Source: a virus
Strand: one strand, 5' to 3'
Virus record (IMG/VR): IMGVR_UViG_3300046642_000884
Coordinates: 62,001-126,000 of that record
DNA length: 64,000 nucleotides
Numbering within the stretch: position 1 is the first letter of the stretch; each line of letters opens with the position of its first letter. The notes beneath the pieces are model-generated. The model saw only the letters and a list, made by a program, of their open reading frames with translations. It searched no databases and was not told where the DNA came from. Shown here piece after piece: positions 48,284-56,850 of this stretch. The translations under genes and the position numbers were made by a program.

Positions 48284-49156
48284 TTATTTCGGAGGGGGAC
48301 AACCTACTGAACCAGGGAAAGCTTGAGGCTCAGGTTGGCGAGGTCTACGATAATGAGATAGATCGATGCCTCGTCGTTCTAGTCCTCTTCGATCATCATA
48401 ATAAATCAGAAACGTCTCGGAAGCCGTTGTTGTAAACTGATAGTTCACGTCACGGGTTTGAAACTGTTTGTTTGTTCCCCATCCGGTTCCCACGGCATTC
48501 TTAACGGCGGAATCTGCGGCGTTTTGTCCAACTGACGCCAATCCAACAAACGAAGTGTCCCCCGCTGATAGACCACCACCGCCTCCGGTATAACTGCAAT
48601 TGACCGAATGACCGTCATTGAACGTATTCAAGTTTACGCTCTTAGAGGCATCAATTGAACTTCCGACAGGGCTTGAACCAATGCCTACCCCATTCCATAT
48701 TGTCGGAGTGTAATATACGGGAGGATAAACATAATAAGGATAGTAATATGGACCCCAATGATAGTGGTGGTGTTCTGTTTCTTTTTTCTGAACCACTTCA
48801 TCGAATACCCGACAACCAATTACTCCGAGGTTTTGCTTATCGCCAAGATCATTATGCTGGTTATATGAGTCTTTCATTGATGAAAAGATAAACTTGGCGA
48901 CATTGCCAGCATCCTTGCGCCAGCCTGGGATAACCAAGGTTTGCCACGGTTCTACTGCATAGCCCTGTTCCCAGTTATTATCTCCGGAGACAACATTCAG
49001 GCCGTCGACCGAGACAATGATTTTTCTTCGTTTAACAGAACTATTGTAGAATGAGATTTCGTAGGGGGAGCCTTTGCGGCCTTCGATGAAGGTTTTACCG
49101 TCCTTATAATAAAAATCAATCAGACGACCATTTACACGCACATCTAGTGTGGACAT
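48284..49156 (-). CDS. conserved phage protein with His/Tyr-rich segment
   Basis: 290 residues. N-terminal beta-rich domain (KIIVSVDGLNVVSG, WQTLVIPGWRKDA, LGVIGCRVFDEV), which I recall in other phages without a function. Then an unusual HHHYHWGPYYYPYYVYPP stretch and a Gly/Ser-rich C-terminus. The make-up suggests a surface or structural protein although it sits among replication genes. Confidence 0.55.
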   Translation of the reverse strand: MSTLDVRVNGRLIDFYYKDGKTFIEGRKGSPYEISFYNSSVKRRKIIVSVDGLNVVSGDNNWEQGYAVEPWQTLVIPGWRKDAGNVAKFIFSSMKDSYNQHNDLGDKQNLGVIGCRVFDEVVQKKETEHHHYHWGPYYYPYYVYPPVYYTPTIWNGVGIGSSPVGSSIDASKSVNLNTFNDGHSVNCSYTGGGGGLSAGDTSFVGLASVGQNAADSAVKNAVGTGWGTNKQFQTRDVNYQFTTTASETFLIYYDDRRGLERRGIDLSHYRRPRQPEPQAFPGSVGCPPPK

Positions 49157-49233
49157 TTACTTTCTCCTTTTCTTTGTGGACTTAACAGGCAAACACGCCA
49201 ACTGCCACGGTTACTTGAGATATAGTATTTATC

Positions 49234-49725
49234 TCAGAAAACGGAGTCTTCCTTTAAACTACGATATTTTATTCCTGCCTCATCGCACATCGTTTTAGCT
49301 ACTGAAATAGAATTGGCCCAACGTTTAACTCGTTCGTCTGTTACATCTGGTTCATAACCAATAATATTAGTAACACCAGCCTGAATGGCAGATTTACAAC
49401 ATTCGTGACAAATTGGCGGTATCATAAAGCTGGGATAGACATAAAGTGTCGCGCCTTTGGCTTTTTCCCCCGCCATCAATATTGCGTTGACTTCGGCGTG
49501 AACCACAAATTGATACTTGGTTTCTCGATGGTTATAACGTTCTTCGGAATCGTTAACGCCACGAGCAAAACCATTATAACCAAGGCCCACAATACGATTG
49601 CCGTCTTGTACTAATATAGCCCCTACTTTGGTTGATGGGTCCTTGCTCCAGCTCGAAATGTGTTTAGCTAGTTCTAAAAACCGACGATCCCATTTTCTGG
49701 TTCTGTCCTTCCATAGGTCAGTCAT
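49234..49725 (-). CDS. deoxycytidylate deaminase
   Basis: 163 residues from the ATG after AAGGAGAATGAAA. VVHAEVNAIL (HAE) and PPICHECCKSAI (C-x2-C) are the zinc-site and catalytic motifs of dCMP deaminases. It supplies dUMP for ThyX. Confidence 0.88.
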   Translation of the reverse strand: MTDLWKDRTRKWDRRFLELAKHISSWSKDPSTKVGAILVQDGNRIVGLGYNGFARGVNDSEERYNHRETKYQFVVHAEVNAILMAGEKAKGATLYVYPSFMIPPICHECCKSAIQAGVTNIIGYEPDVTDERVKRWANSISVAKTMCDEAGIKYRSLKEDSVF

Positions 49726-50182
49726 TTTCATTCTCCTTTTTATCAGCCGCAATTTGTTCAGGGGGATTGGTGTGTAGACTTTCATAGCCGCCGAGAACTT
49801 GAATCGTTTCCTGCTCATTAGCGAGCGCCGCCTGAATATGTTCTGCTACCGTTTCTTTAGAGAAGCCCTGCGATAGCATCACGCCAGCCTTTTTAAGCGC
49901 CGCTCGCAGCTCGACATTACGGTTCACATATTTATCTAACAATCCCCCAAGACGTTCCTCATTCGCCCGCAGCCGTTCGTTGTCGCGCATTAGTCCGTCA
50001 ATCTCACCCAATGGGTAGCCCGTACTATCAAGCTGAGAGCGCAGCCGTTCGTTGTCGCGGCGCAGATTATCGACTTCGGCTTCCGCCTTTATGAGCTTGC
50101 CCATTGTTTCGCGATGGACTTCAATCATAAGCTCCTTAGAGTCGAAGCCAAAATCTTCAAGTGTTGGATTTTTTGTGGTCAT
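49718..50182 (-). CDS. coiled-coil hypothetical protein
   Basis: 154 residues. A long coiled coil at about 25-100 with a repeated RRDNERLRSQL / MRDNERLRANE element. Upstream AAGGTGA is somewhat distant. Similar DNERLR repeats are common in phage proteins of unknown role. Confidence 0.55.
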   Translation of the reverse strand: MTTKNPTLEDFGFDSKELMIEVHRETMGKLIKAEAEVDNLRRDNERLRSQLDSTGYPLGEIDGLMRDNERLRANEERLGGLLDKYVNRNVELRAALKKAGVMLSQGFSKETVAEHIQAALANEQETIQVLGGYESLHTNPPEQIAADKKENEND

Positions 50183-50201
50183 CAGCCGTTTTGTCACCTT
50201 G

Positions 50202-50543
50202 TTAAAGATTTTTTTCGATGTAGTTGGCAATTTTAATGAACGACTTACCAGAATCATTCATGCGAGCCAACGTGTATTGTTGATTATTGGTTAACCCGGT
50301 TGTTTTAAGAAAATCTTCCGACAGAAATTGAAGGTTGGGACCGGGTTGATAATTAGATCGCCACGTCGGCCACTTCAAATATGAGCAGTCAGTCATGTTC
50401 GCGGTCCACGTTGTCCCGCAAATGTCGGCAAGCACTCCAAGACAACAACATTCGTCTTCAGAACTTCGAAGCCACGCCTTTGTTTGTTTAAAGTTACCGC
50501 CTCGAAGAGCCGCAAGCCATTTCGTTTTGATCTTCACTTTCAT
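50202..50543 (-). CDS. conserved phage hypothetical protein
   Basis: 113 residues (124 if ATG 50576 is used). WLAALRGGNFKQTKAWLRS and CCCLGVLADICG match a widespread short phage family with a Cys-Leu-Gly-Val-Leu motif. Confidence 0.6.
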   Translation of the reverse strand: MKVKIKTKWLAALRGGNFKQTKAWLRSSEDECCCLGVLADICGTTWTANMTDCSYLKWPTWRSNYQPGPNLQFLSEDFLKTTGLTNNQQYTLARMNDSGKSFIKIANYIEKNL

Positions 50544-50566
50544 TAAGCGTTTTGGTTTTCTTGGTG

Positions 50567-51514
50567 TCACTTCCATTCTCCTTCGACCATCAACTCCACA
50601 CAAAAAGCCACGAAGTTTATTTCTTGATCGAATACCGCAGCCGATTGCGTCATATACTTGGCAATCAGGAGAACCATCTGCGGAATAAACGCCGGACGAA
50701 AATAACTGTTCGCAGTATCGTAAAACTCACGATATAGATTAGCGTAATCGTTGCTAACATGGTCTGCTGCCCATTGTCTTGTTGCGGTGAAGTTTTTATC
50801 CTTCAAGAACCCAACCAGTTCCTTGATTGAGACTTCACGGACATTGGTCAGTATTCCAGAATCGATTGTTCCAGATACTGAATAGCGTTGAAGTTCATTG
50901 AGAACTCGTCGCCAATCAGGAAAGTATTTAGTAATCAGCGCACAAAGAACTGTCTTCTCATACTTGATCTTCTCTTGTTCCAAGATAGAACAGGCGCGCC
51001 TCATAAACTGTGCAGCAAGACGCGCCGCCTCTTTCTTATCTATCGAAAAGTCAACCGGAAAACATCGTGATTGGAGCGGTTCGATGATTCGATTTCTATA
51101 GTTGGCGGTGAGGATAAAGCCGGCGTTGTCAGAATAATCGTCGATAAAGTTTCTGAGTGCCGGTTGTGTGACGTGGGTGAGATAATCGCATTCGTCCAGA
51201 ATGACATATTTTCTTCCTCCCTTGAATGAGACGGTAGAAGCAAAGTTTAGAATCTTGGTGCGGAGAGTATCAATATTGCCTTCGAGGCTGGCTGGAATCT
51301 TCATATAGTTACAGTCAAGCTCTTGCAACATTGCCTGGGCCACAGTAGTTTTTCCTACACCTGGAGGACCATAGAGCAACATATTCGGAATGTTTTTTTT
51401 ATCAACAAAGCCCTGGAATGTGTTCTTTAGCTGGGCCGGAAGAATGCAATCAGCTACGGTCTGTGGTCTGTAACGTTCCGCCCAGACGAACTGTTCTATG
51501 GTGTTACTGATCAT
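50567..51514 (-). CDS. 44: clamp loader large subunit (T4 gp44-like)
   Basis: 315 residues. Walker A YGPPGVGKTT, Walker B box VILDECDYL, sensor 1 LTANYRNRI and SRCFPVDFS (SRC motif). AAA+ ATPase that loads gp45. Ribosome binding site AAGGAAC. Confidence 0.93.
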   Translation of the reverse strand: MISNTIEQFVWAERYRPQTVADCILPAQLKNTFQGFVDKKNIPNMLLYGPPGVGKTTVAQAMLQELDCNYMKIPASLEGNIDTLRTKILNFASTVSFKGGRKYVILDECDYLTHVTQPALRNFIDDYSDNAGFILTANYRNRIIEPLQSRCFPVDFSIDKKEAARLAAQFMRRACSILEQEKIKYEKTVLCALITKYFPDWRRVLNELQRYSVSGTIDSGILTNVREVSIKELVGFLKDKNFTATRQWAADHVSNDYANLYREFYDTANSYFRPAFIPQMVLLIAKYMTQSAAVFDQEINFVAFCVELMVEGEWK

Positions 51515-51522
51515 TGGTTCCT

Positions 51523-51792
51523 TTATAGGGGTTCGTATGGTGCAATAAAGACGCGATGTTGTCCAGCGCTGCTCGTCGGATTAGGGATTTCTATTAGCTC
51601 CTTCAACTCGACGAGACGATCAACGCACGCCAACATATCCCAGGTGTCGCCAGTAACGCATAGTAATTTGTCACACATTACAGCGCCGGATTGTTTTGAT
51701 AGTTTTTTCGCCATATCACGAATTTTTAGGAACATTATTTGACCTTCTTCGGTAAAAATTCTTGCTCGTTGTATTTGGTAATTATAGATCAT
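51523..51792 (-). CDS. conserved phage hypothetical protein
   Basis: 89 residues. RARIFTEEGQIMFLKIRDM and WDMLACVDRLVELKEL suggest a helical domain conserved in T4-like relatives. ATGA-coupled within the clamp operon. Confidence 0.6.
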   Translation of the reverse strand: MIYNYQIQRARIFTEEGQIMFLKIRDMAKKLSKQSGAVMCDKLLCVTGDTWDMLACVDRLVELKELIEIPNPTSSAGQHRVFIAPYEPL

Positions 51793-52007
51793 TGGTTTTC
51801 TGTTACTTCTGTAAATAATGCTTCGAATAAAGCCACCGGCATAACAAAAACTTTGTTGGTTGGTGTCTTAAAGATATATTCATATTCATCGCCCCAATTA
51901 GGTTCACGAGGCATATAGTTTGGTTTGAGTTTTTGGACTTCGGCGAGATTGGTTCCGATGTATTTGACTGCATCAATAATTTGATTGATTCTGTATTGTC
52001 TGGTCAT
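51789..52007 (-). CDS. hypothetical protein
   Basis: 72 residues, ATGA-coupled to gp45. No family recognised. Confidence 0.55.
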   Translation of the reverse strand: MTRQYRINQIIDAVKYIGTNLAEVQKLKPNYMPREPNWGDEYEYIFKTPTNKVFVMPVALFEALFTEVTENQ

Positions 52008-52678
52008 CCTGTTTTTGATCCTTTCAGCGGAGGTAGATAATATTCCACATTATCTGACTTGAATCTGACGATCTTATCGGTGATCGATACCTCATAATCG
52101 AACTCAAGCATATTGGTAATTTTGGAATCGGAGAATGCTACTGAGAACTTTTTGCCGCTCGTTTCTCTCAATACTGCATCATATTCATTGGATGTTTGTT
52201 CACCAATGTTCATGGCTTTTACTCCAAGGGTCTTGCCATTGGAGAAGAATACTACGGTGTTTAGGCCGCCAGTCAAGAGGTTTTTCTTGAGCGAAATAAG
52301 ATCGGCCGCGCTCAGATGGAACTCAGCAACTACTGGAGGAAGTTCTGTTTTGTCCTTTTCGGTGGTGGTAATACCTTTTTCGGCGCCCAGCGTGAAATTA
52401 AACTTTTGCGCCTTACCGTTCTTTATGGTAAGGGTTTTGTCGTTTACTGTAATCGCTGCGTCGTCATATAGGTTCAGAATCGAAAGGAACTTAGAAACAT
52501 CGTGGATGGCGAATCTATCTGGAATGTTGTCGGTTATTTTAGCTCGGGCAATGACATCTTCGTCTTTGGATACTGTTGCGAGAGCAGTTCCGGGACGGAA
52601 TATAATAGAATTGTTTATCTTGGAAAAGTTGTCCAAGTAAGCGCGGGTTTGCTTCGAAAGCTTAAACTCGGTGGTCAT
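52004..52678 (-). CDS. 45: sliding clamp (T4 gp45-like)
   Basis: 224 residues, the expected length. FKLSKQTRAYLDNFSKINN, IHDVSKFLSILNLYDDA and VEYYLPPLKG match T4-like clamps. It gives processivity to gp43 and, in T4, activates late transcription with gp55. Ribosome binding site AAAGGAAC. Confidence 0.9.
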   Translation of the reverse strand: MTTEFKLSKQTRAYLDNFSKINNSIIFRPGTALATVSKDEDVIARAKITDNIPDRFAIHDVSKFLSILNLYDDAAITVNDKTLTIKNGKAQKFNFTLGAEKGITTTEKDKTELPPVVAEFHLSAADLISLKKNLLTGGLNTVVFFSNGKTLGVKAMNIGEQTSNEYDAVLRETSGKKFSVAFSDSKITNMLEFDYEVSITDKIVRFKSDNVEYYLPPLKGSKTG

Positions 52679-52707
52679 GTTGTTCCTTTTATTAGATTGA
52701 AAGACAA

Positions 52708-52736
52708 TATTACAATAAGACTAGATCGTTGTCAAG
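52708..52736 (-). promoter_or_regulatory. gene 45 operon promoter
   Basis: TTGACA, 17-nt spacer, TAATAT, with a leader of about 25 nt containing the ribosome binding site. Confidence 0.75.
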
Positions 52737-52739
52737 GAC

Positions 52740-53747
52740 TTATTTCTTGTTTTTTAATAAGCTCACGTCGGCCGTAGCGGCGCTTCCAACCGACGCCAAG
52801 TCGATCAGTGATCCTCCAAAGATAAAGGTTCCTTGATGACTCAATCTCATCCACGGACACAGGAAAGTTCTTACTCCTATTTCGTGGCATTTTTGAGAAA
52901 ACCAGTAATCCTCGCTGAGATAGCGTTTACTCTTTTTCTGGACTTGCTCTTGCAGCGCGGCTAAACGTTCCTCGGTTTTTTTAACCAGTTTGGGGTCCTT
53001 GGGGTCTTTTAAAATCTTGTCGATAATCTTTTTATATTCTGAGGCGAAATCAACTCCATCAATCTCAGCCTGGAAATACTGCATAATCTCGCGAGAACCA
53101 TCAAAATGTGCCGTTCGAACGTGATCTGGTCGATAGGAATATTGCGGGAACGCTGCCGCGAATTTTCCAAAAACCTCTTTCCGAACCATCATAAAGCCAG
53201 TGCCTATTTCTCTGACTTCGACTGGCTGGAATATCGGAATTTGGTTCTGGCCTTCCATGGGATTGAACACATAATCTCCAACAAACTTATCAAGATCGCC
53301 AGGATTTTCTCGACCAACTCCTTTGTCTATGGCCTGAACGATCTTTTCCCACGATATACATTTCTTGGGGTAGGGACCTCCTATAATATCATATTTTTCA
53401 TCTTGTGTCTGCAATGCCATCAATGCAATCACATCACGAGCATCAAATCCAATATCGGAATCGATAAACATCAGGTGGTCTGATTCAGACCGTACAAACT
53501 CGTCACAAATATAGTTTCTGGCTCGGGTTATAAGACTTTCATTAAACAAATAATGCAGTTGGAGCGTGATTTTATGGTGAGCGCAGATTGCTGCCAGGTC
53601 ACACATTGATCGGGAGAAGAGCCCTCCACACATTCCGCCATATTGGGGAACGCCAATAAACAGTTTTCGTTTACTTAGCTCCTCTTGTGGTATTTTAATT
53701 TCGATTTTAGGGGATTGTTGTGGTTGCTGAGGGATTATCTCATTCAT
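52740..53747 (-). CDS. GT-A family glycosyltransferase-like protein
   Basis: 335 residues. LFIGVPQYGGMCGGLFSRSM, SLITRARNYICDEF and FIDSDIGFDARDVIAL (DxD-type D-S-D) fit a GT-A glycosyltransferase fold found, from memory, in several large phages. A C-terminal coiled stretch (KKTEERLAALQEQV) is odd. It could glycosylate DNA, virion proteins or host glycans. A TATAAATA late promoter lies upstream. Confidence 0.65.
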   Translation of the reverse strand: MNEIIPQQPQQSPKIEIKIPQEELSKRKLFIGVPQYGGMCGGLFSRSMCDLAAICAHHKITLQLHYLFNESLITRARNYICDEFVRSESDHLMFIDSDIGFDARDVIALMALQTQDEKYDIIGGPYPKKCISWEKIVQAIDKGVGRENPGDLDKFVGDYVFNPMEGQNQIPIFQPVEVREIGTGFMMVRKEVFGKFAAAFPQYSYRPDHVRTAHFDGSREIMQYFQAEIDGVDFASEYKKIIDKILKDPKDPKLVKKTEERLAALQEQVQKKSKRYLSEDYWFSQKCHEIGVRTFLCPWMRLSHQGTFIFGGSLIDLASVGSAATADVSLLKNKK

Positions 53748-53779
53748 TGTTTCTTATTATATTCCCATTATATCTATTC

Positions 53780-53787
53780 TATTTATA
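53780..53787 (-). promoter_or_regulatory. T4-late-like promoter
   Basis: TATAAATA on the minus strand, 33 nt before the glycosyltransferase ATG. Confidence 0.55.
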
Positions 53788-54157
53788 GCTCCTTTATGTA
53801 GTTGATTGCTTCATCAAACGAATGAAAAAACTTATCTGAATGATATTTTAGCCAAGGACTGATATTAGTTCCAGATTTACAAACAACTATTACTGTTTTC
53901 GCCAAATCCCAAGCATAGTATACTTCCATACTGGTTCCGACACTTGGTTTTTCGTAGTTTACGAGAAGAACCTTAGAATTTTCAATATCAAGCTTATCTA
54001 GTTCTACTATTTCATCAACTGATTCGACTTCTCTGCCTCGATAATCACGACGCATAGGATCAATAGTATCCGGCAGTTGAGTTTTTACATATTCTCTCCA
54101 ATCTTTACACTCTTCGTCACTACAGCCGTTAATGGGACCACAAAGATATACTTTCAT
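53783..54157 (-). CDS. nucleoside 2-deoxyribosyltransferase-like protein
   Basis: 124 residues. KVYLCGPINGCSDEECKDWR, EIVELDKLDIENSKVLLVN and PSVGTSMEVYYAWDLAKTVIV fit the family, with the catalytic Glu in SMEVYYAW. It would exchange bases on deoxynucleosides, for salvage or removal of modified nucleosides. Confidence 0.75.
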   Translation of the reverse strand: MKVYLCGPINGCSDEECKDWREYVKTQLPDTIDPMRRDYRGREVESVDEIVELDKLDIENSKVLLVNYEKPSVGTSMEVYYAWDLAKTVIVVCKSGTNISPWLKYHSDKFFHSFDEAINYIKEL

Positions 54158-54158
54158 T

Positions 54159-54302
54159 TTATATTACAATTCTCCACTTATATTTTCCACAGCGCTGACA
54201 CTGACAACCATAAGGCGATTGCAGATAACCAATCTTCCATTTGTGCCAGCCTATCATACATTGCCAATTCCAATAGCTAGGAATTCTAGGTTTCCAGTTC
54301 AT
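54159..54302 (-). CDS. 47-residue Cys/Trp-rich protein
   Basis: Starts MNWKPRIPSYWNWQCMIGWH and carries CQCQRCG, a possible zinc knuckle. ATGA-coupled to the methyltransferase gene upstream. Confidence 0.5.
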   Translation of the reverse strand: MNWKPRIPSYWNWQCMIGWHKWKIGYLQSPYGCQCQRCGKYKWRIVI

Positions 54303-55312
54303 ATAAAATCTGAAAGAACATTGATGGGGTCTTTACGTTTGGTGCCAGTTTCTGGTCGATAAAGTTCCTTATCATTGGGTAATTCAATACCTTTGAGTCT
54401 TGCAACCTCTTTGAAAGTTGGCTGCACAACACGAGTTCCTCCAATAGAGACCTCTTTACATTCTAAAGTTGCCTCCTGTCCTTCAAACATTCGTTGATAT
54501 CGTCGGATAATAACATCTACATATTCCGGACTTAACTCGACTGCGTAACAGCGTCGGTTCGTGTTCTCCGCAGCAATAATAGTGGAGCCTGAACCAGCAA
54601 ACGGTTCATAAACTATCTCCCCCTCATTGGAATAGGTTCTGATAATAAACTCAGGAAACGGAACAGGGAATACAGCCGGGTGTTCTCGTTCTATTCCTGA
54701 GGTGGCTTGTCGGTTTATGTGAATGATTGAGTCTGGAATACGCCACTCCTGAACGGGAACTCCGGCGTGGGTCCATCGCTCAGCATCAAGTCCATTGTTT
54801 TTACGAAGCCCACCTCTCTTATCGATAGGAACTGCTTTGCCAGCCGAACTGCACTTGATGATCTTATTAGGTTGCTTTGCTTCCTTATTGAAGTGGAAGA
54901 TAAACTCGAATGCCGGGGCTAGGCGACCATTCCAGTCTCCAGGAAGTCCTGATCCCTGATCCCAGACATAGAGACCAAAGCGCCGCCAACTATTAGCTGG
55001 CATCCATTTCAACCATTCTTCCCAGTAGGGTTGCCATTCATTGTCGCGATGGATAAGACCAAGATTTATAAGGACTTGAGTATCGTTTTTATAGGGAATA
55101 TTTTTACAGACTCCACACATCAGCGTAGTCCAATCAATCGTTCCAATCTTATAGGATCGTTGATTTCCATAGGGGGGAGATGTGAACAATAGAGAGGCTT
55201 TTTCTCCTCCCATAAGTTTATTAATAGCCGTATTATCGGTGGCGTCGCCGCAAAGAAGGCGATGCTTTCCAAGATTCCATATATCGCCGAGTTGAGATAC
55301 AGTTTTATTCAT
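54299..55312 (-). CDS. beta-class DNA methyltransferase
   Basis: 337 residues. Motif IV (TSPPYG) comes first, at about 45, and motif I (EPFAGSGSTII) near 245, the beta-class order of N6-adenine or N4-cytosine DNA methyltransferases. It starts with a DIWNLGKHRLLCGDAT opening common in phage enzymes. It has no partner restriction enzyme in the window, so self-protection or gene regulation are the likely roles. Confidence 0.88.
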   Translation of the reverse strand: MNKTVSQLGDIWNLGKHRLLCGDATDNTAINKLMGGEKASLLFTSPPYGNQRSYKIGTIDWTTLMCGVCKNIPYKNDTQVLINLGLIHRDNEWQPYWEEWLKWMPANSWRRFGLYVWDQGSGLPGDWNGRLAPAFEFIFHFNKEAKQPNKIIKCSSAGKAVPIDKRGGLRKNNGLDAERWTHAGVPVQEWRIPDSIIHINRQATSGIEREHPAVFPVPFPEFIIRTYSNEGEIVYEPFAGSGSTIIAAENTNRRCYAVELSPEYVDVIIRRYQRMFEGQEATLECKEVSIGGTRVVQPTFKEVARLKGIELPNDKELYRPETGTKRKDPINVLSDFI

Positions 55313-55316
55313 AATC

Positions 55317-55583
55317 TTACTCCAATAACCTTACCGTTAATGAGATGCATAACATTGATGCGGCAATAACACCCATAAGCACAAAGGGGAATAATGAGAT
55401 GTTGCCGATCCATAATGAGATAAATGCCGCAGCGTATAGCAATGCCGTGCCCATCCCCAGCAATAACACCCCACACACAATAAAGGCAAGAACTTCCCCA
55501 AATGAAGGTAGGTAATGCTGGCCGCTTGATGGGAATATAGCCTGGAGGAGAAATATTAGTAATAAAAGAATAAGCAGGCTCAC
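55317..55583 (-). CDS. small membrane protein
   Basis: 88 residues with three predicted transmembrane helices. Function unknown. Confidence 0.55.
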   Translation of the reverse strand: MSLLILLLLIFLLQAIFPSSGQHYLPSFGEVLAFIVCGVLLLGMGTALLYAAAFISLWIGNISLFPFVLMGVIAASMLCISLTVRLLE

Positions 55584-55855
55584 ATCTTTACTCCAAAAGT
55601 TACATAATTCTTTCGCTTACGTTTTCGTTCTTTTCGTTTAACTCTTTTTACAACTCGTTCGAACTTTACATCGTCATAATGATCTTCGATCTTCTTTTTG
55701 CCACCTTCTTCACGGTGCGGGGGTCCGCCTTCTCCCTCAAATCTTATCAGATCAAGCTCGTCCTGGTCAAGCTGTATATCACGCTTTCCATCGTCGATCC
55801 ATTCGGTAACGGTATGGACTTGTCCAGTGTTTCCATCGAAGAACTTAAACCTCAT
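55580..55855 (-). CDS. hypothetical protein with basic tail
   Basis: 91 residues: a beta-rich N-terminus (FKFFDGNTGQVHTVTEW), then a Lys/Arg-rich C-terminus (VVKRVKRKERKRKRKNY). Both ends are ATGA-coupled. Confidence 0.55.
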   Translation of the reverse strand: MRFKFFDGNTGQVHTVTEWIDDGKRDIQLDQDELDLIRFEGEGGPPHREEGGKKKIEDHYDDVKFERVVKRVKRKERKRKRKNYVTFGVKM

Positions 55856-56382
55856 TTTTCTTGTTTTCCAAAGAATAGTGGTCCTGGTATTTGTGGTATT
55901 AGTTTTTGGTCAAACAGATACCAACAACAATCATCTTTCCCAGTATATTGAGAACCTGGTATCCATTTTATTCGTCCCACAGTGACTATTTTATGGCAAT
56001 ATTTCAGGTATTGAATTGCTTGCCTCGTAAACATCCACCCTGCATCAAATAGTAGCCAGGTTGGAAGCTGAGAACTTAGGTTCTCAATAATAGGATGCAG
56101 CAACTCTCTAGTCCACGGTGGGTTGGTCACAAAAAACTCGGCGTTTGTAATATATTTATAAGAGGTTGCGTCTTTTTCAATATCTGATCCTCCAACGCAA
56201 CGTGCCATGTTAAAATCTATCGATTCAATGGCCTTTACCAACGCTCCTTTTCCGACGCAAGGTTCGTAGTAGAACAGAATACCGTTTCTTTTCTGTAAAA
56301 AAGGTATTAGCGGCTCAACCGCTTCCTTTGGCGTTTGGTAGAAGTCTTTTTCTATGCGTTGGAATTTTGATCGTTTACCGAT
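55852..56382 (-). CDS. SAM-dependent methyltransferase-like protein, start codon unclear
   Basis: The open frame encodes KRSKFQRIEKDFYQTP, then FYYEPCVGKGALVKAI (SAM motif I), EFFVTNPPWTREL (NPPW) and a C-terminal WYLFD region, a typical phage class I methyltransferase. The first canonical start in frame (TTG, 56241) would remove the SAM site. Upstream to the previous in-frame TGA (about 56461) there is no ATG, GTG or TTG. I mark ATC 56382, after CGAGGTTAGAGTC, as a placeholder start; a -1 frameshift from the overlapping upstream gene is the alternative. Confidence 0.6.
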   Translation of the reverse strand: MGKRSKFQRIEKDFYQTPKEAVEPLIPFLQKRNGILFYYEPCVGKGALVKAIESIDFNMARCVGGSDIEKDATSYKYITNAEFFVTNPPWTRELLHPIIENLSSQLPTWLLFDAGWMFTRQAIQYLKYCHKIVTVGRIKWIPGSQYTGKDDCCWYLFDQKLIPQIPGPLFFGKQEK

Positions 56383-56648
56383 GACTCTAACCTCGTTTTT
56401 ATTGCCTCTTGTCGGCCACGACGAAGTGCAGCTGTTCGTTTTGTGTCGCGATGTTGGCGGAACTCAATTATAACTGAATCCTTGATTTTGTCGTAACCCA
56501 TATAGCGGTATTCGTTCCGATGAACCAGACCACAATCACAACAAGCATCAATTCCGGGAAGAGGATACCATTCCCCATCCACACGAACCTTGTAGTAAGT
56601 GTTTTTACCGAGCAATGAATGTTGGTATTTTGGTTGTTTTTGTGTCAT
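56352..56648 (-). CDS. conserved phage hypothetical protein
   Basis: 98 residues. CCDCGLVH and DTKRTAALRRGR recall a conserved small phage protein. Its 3' end overlaps the N-terminal part of the methyltransferase frame. Confidence 0.6.
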   Translation of the reverse strand: MTQKQPKYQHSLLGKNTYYKVRVDGEWYPLPGIDACCDCGLVHRNEYRYMGYDKIKDSVIIEFRQHRDTKRTAALRRGRQEAIKTRLESSVNDQNSNA

Positions 56649-56649
56649 G

Positions 56650-56850
56650 TTACTTTCCTTTTAAAGCCTCTTCTGCTTCTTTTAGGGTATGAAAATTTCC
56701 TATACAATGTTTTTCCTTATTATAAGCCCAGAAGAACCCATAACAAGCATCGATATAAGCTTCTTTTTTATAATATTTTCGGAAAACACCGTCTTTTGTT
56801 GGTTCCCATCCCTTCCATACTTTCGCTCCGTTCTCGATTTTATGGCTCAT
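56650..56850 (-). CDS. small hypothetical protein
   Basis: 66 residues, Lys/Trp/Tyr-rich. Overlaps the upstream gene end by 11 nt. Confidence 0.55.
   Translation of the reverse strand: MSHKIENGAKVWKGWEPTKDGVFRKYYKKEAYIDACYGFFWAYNKEKHCIGNFHTLKEAEEALKGK

Noticed and set aside
52113-52640. 175-codon plus-strand frame opposite gene 45
   Set aside because: Gene 45 is certain on the minus strand; the opposite frame is a codon-bias shadow.
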